Shown piece by piece: positions 6,083 to 11,889 of a stretch of DNA of 11,889 nucleotides (positions are counted from its first letter, which is position 1; every line of letters begins with the position of its first letter). The DNA is from an uncultured Verrucomicrobia subdivision 3 bacterium (GTDB lineage Bacteria; Verrucomicrobiota; Verrucomicrobiae; Limisphaerales; CAMLLE01). The stretch lies in the NCBI GenBank assembly GCA_946480555.1, contig CAMLLE010000035.1, positions 1 to 11,889 on the forward strand. Reading direction: 5' to 3'. The notes beneath the pieces were generated by a model, which saw only the letters and a list, made by a program, of their open reading frames with translations, was not told the origin of the DNA and did no database searches. The position numbers and the translations under genes were made by a program.

Positions 6083-7804
6083 TCACGCAGGTTCAGCGAT
6101 CAGATCATAATCGGTGTGGCCGATGATCTTCACGTTTGCGAACTGGCCGATCGGAAGCTTGCCGCGGATGTAAACCCGACCATCGATGTCCGGCGCATCC
6201 GCCTCCCCACGCGCGATGAGATAACGGCCTTTCAATCGCGTGACGGAACTTTCTTCCCCGCGAATCAATCCATGCTCCCACGAGCTGATCTTTGCCCCAG
6301 CAAGTTCCTTCGCGCTGGCTTCGCCTTCGACCAGCACCTTGATCGTCCGGCCCACAAACGATTCGGAGATCTGCACCGCGATTTCGTGCTGTGCCGCCAT
6401 TGCCAGTTCCCGACGCTTTTGCTTCACGTTGTCGGAAAGCTGCCCGGCCATGCTGCCGGCGCGCGTGCCGTCTTCTTTCGAATAAGTGAAAATGCCGAGT
6501 CGTTCGAAGCGCGCTTCGCGAATGAAATTCAACAGCGTGTTGAAGCTCTCCTGCGTTTCACCGGGAAATCCCACAATGAACGTTGTGCGCAGCGCGATGC
6601 CGGGAATCCCGGCGCGAATGCGTCGGATCAAATCCTCGATGTACTGCTGCGACGTCTCCCGGCGCATCCGCTCCAGCATGTTCTCGTGAATGTGTTGCAG
6701 CGGGATGTCCACGTAGCGCGCCACTTTCGGGCACTCGGCGATGGTTTGGATCAGCTCATCGGTCCAATGCGCGGGATGCGTGTAGAGCAGGCGAATCCAG
6801 AAATCTCCCGGCAACGCATTCAACTCACGCAACAAAGTGCAGATCGTGGTGGAATTCGCGGGCAGCGACCTGGCCGCGGCGGAGAACTTCTCCGGCGACG
6901 AAATCGCGCGGCTGTGATTCGGACGCAAATCCAGCCCGTAGTATGTGGAATCCTGCGAAATCAGGTTGATCTCCTTCACTCCATCGGCCAGCAGCGCTTT
7001 CACCTCCGCCACGATGTCGGCTTGCTGGCGGCTGCGATGCGATCCGCGCATGCGCGGAATGATGCAGAAGCTGCACGGGTGATTGCATCCTTCGGCGATC
7101 TTCACATAGGCGAAATGCCGCGGCGTGAGTCGGAAGCGAGGTGTGCCGAAATCGGGAATGAACGTCGGCCGCTGATTCACCTCCAGCAACGGCGCAGCGG
7201 GGGCGGCCGGTTTCAGACCGAGAACGGCTTTCGTCTTGTTGAACTTCGCCGTGCCGCGCAGCGATTCGGAATCTTCGTAGGCGTCGCGTGATTTGGATTT
7301 CTCCAGCTCAGCCAGTTTGCCGGAGACCTTCGATGTCCGCTGCCGATTGCCGGATGCCGGCGTTTCCCCGTTCCCAATCCGCTCCGCGCGCCGGTTCATC
7401 GCGCTCTTCACGATGTCGGTGACCTGCGCGACCTGGTCGATGCCCATGAACGCATCGACTTCGGGAAACAGCTTCGGCAATTCATCGCGAAACCGTTGCG
7501 GCAGGCAGCCGGAGACGATCAGCCCTTGGCCGCGGTTCTTCGCCTCGCGCAGTTCCGCGGATTCAAGGATTGTATCCACGCTTTCCTCCTGGGCGGAATC
7601 AATGAACGAACAGGTGTTCACGATCACGACATCGGCCTGTGCGGCGTCATTGGTAATTTCGACGCCGTCCTTGAGCAGTGAGCCGAGCATGATCTCGGCA
7701 TCGACGAGATTCTTGGCGCAGCCGAGGGAGATGAGGCCGACGCGAACGGGGGCTTCAAAGCGTGACGGCGCGGCCGTCGGCCGATCTGCGGAACTGTCTT
7801 TCAT
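6083..7804 (-). CDS. rimO: Ribosomal protein S12 methylthiotransferase RimO, with long insertions
   Basis: RimO is a radical-SAM enzyme with two iron-sulfur clusters that adds a methylthio group to an aspartate of ribosomal protein S12. The 573-residue protein shows the N-terminal UPF0004 cluster cysteines C29 (SLGCAKNLVD), C65 (NTCSF) and C100 (SGCLPQR). It has the radical-SAM cluster C240, C244 and C247 (EGCNHPCSFCIIPRMRGS), VDIPLQHIHENML (365-377), GFPGETQESF (412-421), and a C-terminal TRAM-like segment (about 480-570). SLGCxKNLVD and the DxxIPLQH context favour RimO over MiaB. It is about 130 residues longer than the usual 440. The extra material is a charged linker at about 143-220 and a smaller insertion at about 293-320. 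The ATG at 7804 diverges from carB, with a promoter candidate close upstream. Confidence 0.93.
   Translation of the reverse strand: MKDSSADRPTAAPSRFEAPVRVGLISLGCAKNLVDAEIMLGSLLKDGVEITNDAAQADVVIVNTCSFIDSAQEESVDTILESAELREAKNRGQGLIVSGCLPQRFRDELPKLFPEVDAFMGIDQVAQVTDIVKSAMNRRAERIGNGETPASGNRQRTSKVSGKLAELEKSKSRDAYEDSESLRGTAKFNKTKAVLGLKPAAPAAPLLEVNQRPTFIPDFGTPRFRLTPRHFAYVKIAEGCNHPCSFCIIPRMRGSHRSRQQADIVAEVKALLADGVKEINLISQDSTYYGLDLRPNHSRAISSPEKFSAAARSLPANSTTICTLLRELNALPGDFWIRLLYTHPAHWTDELIQTIAECPKVARYVDIPLQHIHENMLERMRRETSQQYIEDLIRRIRAGIPGIALRTTFIVGFPGETQESFNTLLNFIREARFERLGIFTYSKEDGTRAGSMAGQLSDNVKQKRRELAMAAQHEIAVQISESFVGRTIKVLVEGEASAKELAGAKISSWEHGLIRGEESSVTRLKGRYLIARGEADAPDIDGRVYIRGKLPIGQFANVKIIGHTDYDLIAEPA
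7332..7359. repeat. Degenerate heptanucleotide repeat inside the rimO linker
   Basis: Four consecutive 7-base units on the plus strand (GATGTCC, GCTGCCG, then ATTGCCG and GATGCCG) share the core TG(C/T)C. They lie in the part of rimO that encodes the non-conserved linker (residues about 149-158). The match to heptad phasing is weaker than at 2704-2731 or 4908-5033 and could be chance. Confidence 0.4.
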
Positions 7805-7824
7805 GAATTTGAATTGAGCCGGGA

Positions 7825-7853
7825 ACTTTACGCTACGTGCAGGGGCGAGGCAA
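7825..7853 (-). promoter_or_regulatory. Candidate sigma-70-type promoter for rimO
   Basis: On the minus strand, TTGCCT (7853-7848) and TAAAGT (7830-7825) are separated by exactly 17 bases. Each agrees with the consensus at four of six positions. The -10 end lies about 20 bases before the rimO ATG, which fits a short leader. Confidence 0.35.
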
Positions 7854-7900
7854 CAGGCGGTTTTGGGCGGTTAAGTGCGGACGGTTGCAGCTGTCGTAAC

Positions 7901-7973
7901 CCTCGTTCTCGTCCTCCTCCTCGTCGTCGTCCTCGTTCTCGCAGTGACAGCAAACCCGAGGACGATTACGAGG
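7901..7973. repeat. CT/GA-rich inverted repeat in the carB leader
   Basis: CCTCGTTCTCGTCCTC (7901-7916) is an inverted counterpart of GAGGACGATTACGAGG (7958-7973) with two mismatches. The bases between contain a further near-copy (CGTCCTCGTTCTCG at 7928-7941) and CTC/GTC trinucleotide runs. The element occupies the rimO-carB spacer, with about 130 bases left before the carB ATG. It could form a hairpin in the carB leader RNA. A longer carB frame reading through it would encode only a valine/leucine run, which I take as an artefact of the repeat. Confidence 0.6.
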
Positions 7974-8105
7974 CCACTGCTGGCTGAGCGGTTGGAATCT
8001 GAAGCCCGTTCGAACATCATTTCCGCCCTCAACAGTTGCCCCGCGCTTTTTCCAACTCGACACCCCAAGCGCCTTCCGGCTTACTTTGGCGAATTTGATT
8101 TCGAG

Positions 8106-9887
<1,782 letters not shown>

Positions 9888-9927
9888 ACGGCGGGATTGG
9901 ATTTGCGCCCGGGCGGTGGGCAGGAGC

Positions 9928-9944
9928 GCGACTCTGCAAGTCGC
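9928..9944. repeat. Short hairpin after carB
   Basis: GCGACT (9928-9933) and AGTCGC (9939-9944) form a 6-base stem with a 5-base loop, 41 bases after the carB stop. No T-run follows, so it is not a standard intrinsic terminator. It may be a short interspersed element or a weak transcript end. Confidence 0.35.
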
Positions 9945-9971
9945 AGTTACCCCGGGAACAGTAAAATCGGT

Positions 9972-9989
9972 CTAGAATCTTTGTTCTAG
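9972..9989. promoter_or_regulatory. Small inverted repeat upstream of the GH88 gene
   Basis: CTAGAA (9972-9977) and TTCTAG (9984-9989) are perfect 6-base inverted halves, with centres 12 bases apart and 47 bases before the GH88 ATG. The geometry suits a dimeric regulator's operator, but a 6-base palindrome also arises by chance. No clear -35/-10 pair is visible beside it. Confidence 0.25.
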
Positions 9990-10035
9990 CCCCCGTCGAT
10001 TGACTTGGCGATGAACCGGCGATTATTGCTGGTCC

Positions 10036-11241
10036 ATGAACCGTGCCGTCCTTTCCTGTTCGTTCCTTGTGCTGGGTTTATTTCTGTCGGCCTCTCCAAC
10101 CGTCGCAGCACATAAAACGGAGGGCGACCCGATGCAGCGGCTCATCGACGAGAACTTCACGTTTGCGGCCGAGCAATACGGCAGGCTGCTGCAGTCGCTT
10201 CGCAGCGATCCGAACCTTCCGCGCACTTTCGAACACGACAAGCTGGTGACGGTCAGCCCGACCAACTGGACCAGCGGATTCTTTCCCGGCTCGCTTTGGT
10301 TTCTCTACGAACACACGCGCGATCCGAAGTGGCTCGCAGCAGCGCAGGATTACACCGCTCGACTGGAGAGCGTGAAACTGCATCGCGGCACGCACGATCT
10401 GGGATTCCTGCTCGGGTGCAGTTTCGGCAATGGCTGGCGGCTCACGACGAATACGGCTTATCGCGAAGTGCTCATCCAAGGCGCGCGTTCGCTTTCCACC
10501 CGGTTCAATCCGGACGTTGGTGCGATTCGTTCATGGGATCACGGCAGATGGAAGTTCCCGGTGATCATCGACAACATGATGAATCTGGAACTGCTCACCT
10601 TCGCCCAGCGCGAAACCGGTGAGCCGCGCTTCGGGGAAATCGCCATAGCGCACGCGAACAAAACTTTGGAGAACCATTTTCGTTCGAACCAGAGCAGCTT
10701 TCATGTGGTGGAATACAGCCCAACAAACGGCGCCGTGGTGTTGAAGCAGACCTGGCAGGGTGCGTCCGATGATTCGTCGTGGGCGCGCGGACAAGCCTGG
10801 GCGCTCTACGGTTACACGATGATGTTCCGCGAGACCCGCGATCCGGCATATCTGGCCAAGGCGGCCGGCATTGCGAACTTCATTTTGAACCACCCGCGTC
10901 TGCCGGAAGACAGGATTCCGTATTGGGACTTTGATGCGCCTGGAATTCCGAACGCGCCACGCGATGCTTCAGCAGGAGCGATCATGGCGTCAGCGTTGTT
11001 TGAACTTTCTGGGTTTGTGGAAAAGGAAGCCGCCGCACGGTTTCTCAATGCAGCGCGGCGGCAACTGGTTTCCCTTTCCTCACCGGCATACCGGTCGAAG
11101 CTGGGCGAAAACGGGAATTTCCTTTTGATGCATTCGGTCGGGCATCTGCCCAAGAACAGTGAAGTGGATGTGCCGATCATCTACGCCGACTACTATTTCC
11201 TCGAGGCGCTGCTGCGAAGCAGACGCAACTTGAACCGCTGA
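10036..11241 (+). CDS. Secreted glycoside hydrolase family 88 protein (unsaturated glucuronyl hydrolase type)
   Basis: GH88 enzymes hydrate the 4,5-double bond of the unsaturated uronic acid left at oligosaccharide ends by polysaccharide lyases, releasing the unsaturated sugar. The 401-residue protein begins with a signal peptide (hydrophobic core LVLGLFLSAS at 11-20, likely cut after the AA at 24-25). The mature part has the alpha/alpha-barrel pattern of the family: NWTSGFFPGSLWFLYE (77-92), THDLGF (119-124) with D121, VIIDNMMNLELL (176-187) with D179, and WARGQAWALYGY (249-260). D121 and D179 fit the two catalytic aspartates (D88 and D149 in the Bacillus GL1 enzyme). The size is normal. The substrate (chondroitin, heparin, xanthan or other) cannot be read from sequence. 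No Shine-Dalgarno is visible. The neighbouring secreted PA14-like protein suggests a polysaccharide-degrading lifestyle, but no lyase is in view. Confidence 0.9.
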   Translation: MNRAVLSCSFLVLGLFLSASPTVAAHKTEGDPMQRLIDENFTFAAEQYGRLLQSLRSDPNLPRTFEHDKLVTVSPTNWTSGFFPGSLWFLYEHTRDPKWLAAAQDYTARLESVKLHRGTHDLGFLLGCSFGNGWRLTTNTAYREVLIQGARSLSTRFNPDVGAIRSWDHGRWKFPVIIDNMMNLELLTFAQRETGEPRFGEIAIAHANKTLENHFRSNQSSFHVVEYSPTNGAVVLKQTWQGASDDSSWARGQAWALYGYTMMFRETRDPAYLAKAAGIANFILNHPRLPEDRIPYWDFDAPGIPNAPRDASAGAIMASALFELSGFVEKEAAARFLNAARRQLVSLSSPAYRSKLGENGNFLLMHSVGHLPKNSEVDVPIIYADYYFLEALLRSRRNLNR

Positions 11242-11250
11242 TCAACGGTC

Positions 11251-11277
11251 CAATCACCCTCCCCATTCGGGTGGTTG
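11251..11277 (+). terminator. Hairpin, candidate terminator after the GH88 gene
   Basis: CAATCACCC (11251-11259) pairs with GGGTGGTTG (11269-11277) over nine base pairs, including one G-U, around a 9-base loop, starting 10 bases after the stop codon. It is followed by TATTT, a short and imperfect T-rich tail, so termination is plausible but not certain. Confidence 0.45.
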
Positions 11278-11354
11278 TATTTCGCGGTCCTTTGCGGACA
11301 ATCGGAATGGCAGCGCGACCAGGCGCGGATTGAACGCCCGTTGCGCTTCGAGTC

Positions 11355-11889
11355 ATGCGCCGCGTCATTCCATTCTTTCTCGCGATCGCAGCTTCGCTCT
11401 GCGTTTCGTTTGCGGCGGGCGTGGCGACCATCGCCGAATTGCAGGAAGCAGTCGGCCGCCAGGGGCGCTCCATCCAATCGTTTGTTCTCGAAGGTGTCGT
11501 GTGCGCAGTGGTCCCCGAGAAAAGCAGCGTCGTGGTGCAGGATGCTTCGGCCACTGCGCTCCTGGAGATTGCCGGCAGCGAACGCTTCCGCGCAGGCGAT
11601 CGTCTCCAGCTTCGCGGCGATCGTTGCACCGTGACGCGCGGGCGTTTTGGAATTCAGCTGGGAACTGCGCCGGTGGTGGATAACGATGGCGCACATGCCG
11701 GGCTGATGAAATCGGGTGTCACGTTCCTGCGTCCGGGGCGCCATCCGATCCGCCTGCTTTGGTTCAATCGCGAGCGCCCTGCGGTTCTCAAGCTGGAATA
11801 CGAAGGCGCGGGATTGCCGCGGCGATCCATTCCTGGCTCCGCGCTCTGGCGAAAAGTGGAGGAAACGGACGACGGCTTTCTGCCGGGCC
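11355..11889 (+). CDS. Secreted protein with OB-fold-like and PA14-like segments, 3'-partial
   Basis: An open frame from the ATG at 11355 runs to the right edge with no stop, giving 178 residues. Residues 1-22 are a signal peptide (PFFLAIAASLCVSFAAG). Residues about 25-108 have the alternating pattern of an OB-fold-like beta-barrel: FVLEGVVCAVVPEKSSVVVQ (43-62) and RAGDRLQLRGDRCTVTRGRF (79-98). Residues about 117-166 read as a PA14-like module: FLRPGRHPIRLLWF (124-137), then KLEYEGAGLPRRSIPGSALW (146-165), matching the family pattern of G-x-H-P-I-R, an aromatic, L-x-Y-E-G-x-G and a C-terminal I-P-x-S-x-L. PA14 modules often mediate carbohydrate or protein binding in secreted enzymes and anchored proteins. 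What follows (enzyme, cytochrome-like domain or sensor kinase) lies outside the window. It follows GH88 by 113 bases across a terminator-like hairpin, so may be a separate transcript. Confidence 0.75.
   Translation, partial: MRRVIPFFLAIAASLCVSFAAGVATIAELQEAVGRQGRSIQSFVLEGVVCAVVPEKSSVVVQDASATALLEIAGSERFRAGDRLQLRGDRCTVTRGRFGIQLGTAPVVDNDGAHAGLMKSGVTFLRPGRHPIRLLWFNRERPAVLKLEYEGAGLPRRSIPGSALWRKVEETDDGFLPG

Noticed and set aside
6002..7291. 429-codon plus-strand open frame
   Set aside because: Lies opposite rimO, whose iron-sulfur and radical-SAM motifs are intact; it has no start signals or domains of its own.
7875..8105. Possible N-terminal membrane segment on CarB from a GTG start at 7875
   Set aside because: The valine/leucine run is just the translation of the CT/GA-rich repeat; homology to CarB begins only at 8106 and the enzyme is cytosolic.

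Overview
The window is about 11.9 kb of GC-rich bacterial DNA, densely coding on the plus strand with one minus-strand gene. No 16S or taxonomic marker is present. Three things suggest, without proving it, a Verrucomicrobiota-like (PVC) environmental bacterium: the interspersed palindromic and heptanucleotide repeats, the near absence of Shine-Dalgarno sequences, and a secreted protein with a PA14-like domain.

Region 1 (1-5735, plus strand) is a urease operon, cut at the left edge: the end of a urease beta (probably gamma-beta fused) subunit, ureC, ureF, a glutaminase, and ureG. The catalytic set resembles plant ureases. It has a plant-type gamma-beta linker, a beta subunit with VIRGGN, a UreF with the DSAFPTGGFAHS signature, a UreG with a histidine-rich N-terminus, and no ureE in view. 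Between ureF and ureG lies an intact glutaminase fused to a STAS domain and a cyclic-nucleotide-binding domain. The operon can therefore be read as releasing ammonia from two substrates, urea and glutamine, with a possible second-messenger input on the glutaminase branch. That reading is inference. Two related palindromic elements sit right after the ureB and ureC stop codons, and the second one also supplies the first 28 or so codons of ureF.

Region 2 (5736-6082) holds no gene I can support. It contains the second copy of a heptanucleotide-phased repeat whose first copy directly precedes the ureG start, so ureG is bracketed by direct copies.

Region 3 (6083-9887) has rimO (minus strand, ribosomal protein S12 methylthiotransferase with large insertions) diverging from a carB that encodes only the C-terminal half of carbamoyl-phosphate synthetase. 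The spacer between them carries a promoter candidate and a GA/CT-rich inverted repeat.

Region 4 (9888-11889) has a secreted family-88 glycoside hydrolase (unsaturated glucuronyl hydrolase type), a terminator-like hairpin, and the start of a secreted protein with OB-fold-like and PA14-like segments that runs off the right edge. This points to extracellular polysaccharide degradation.
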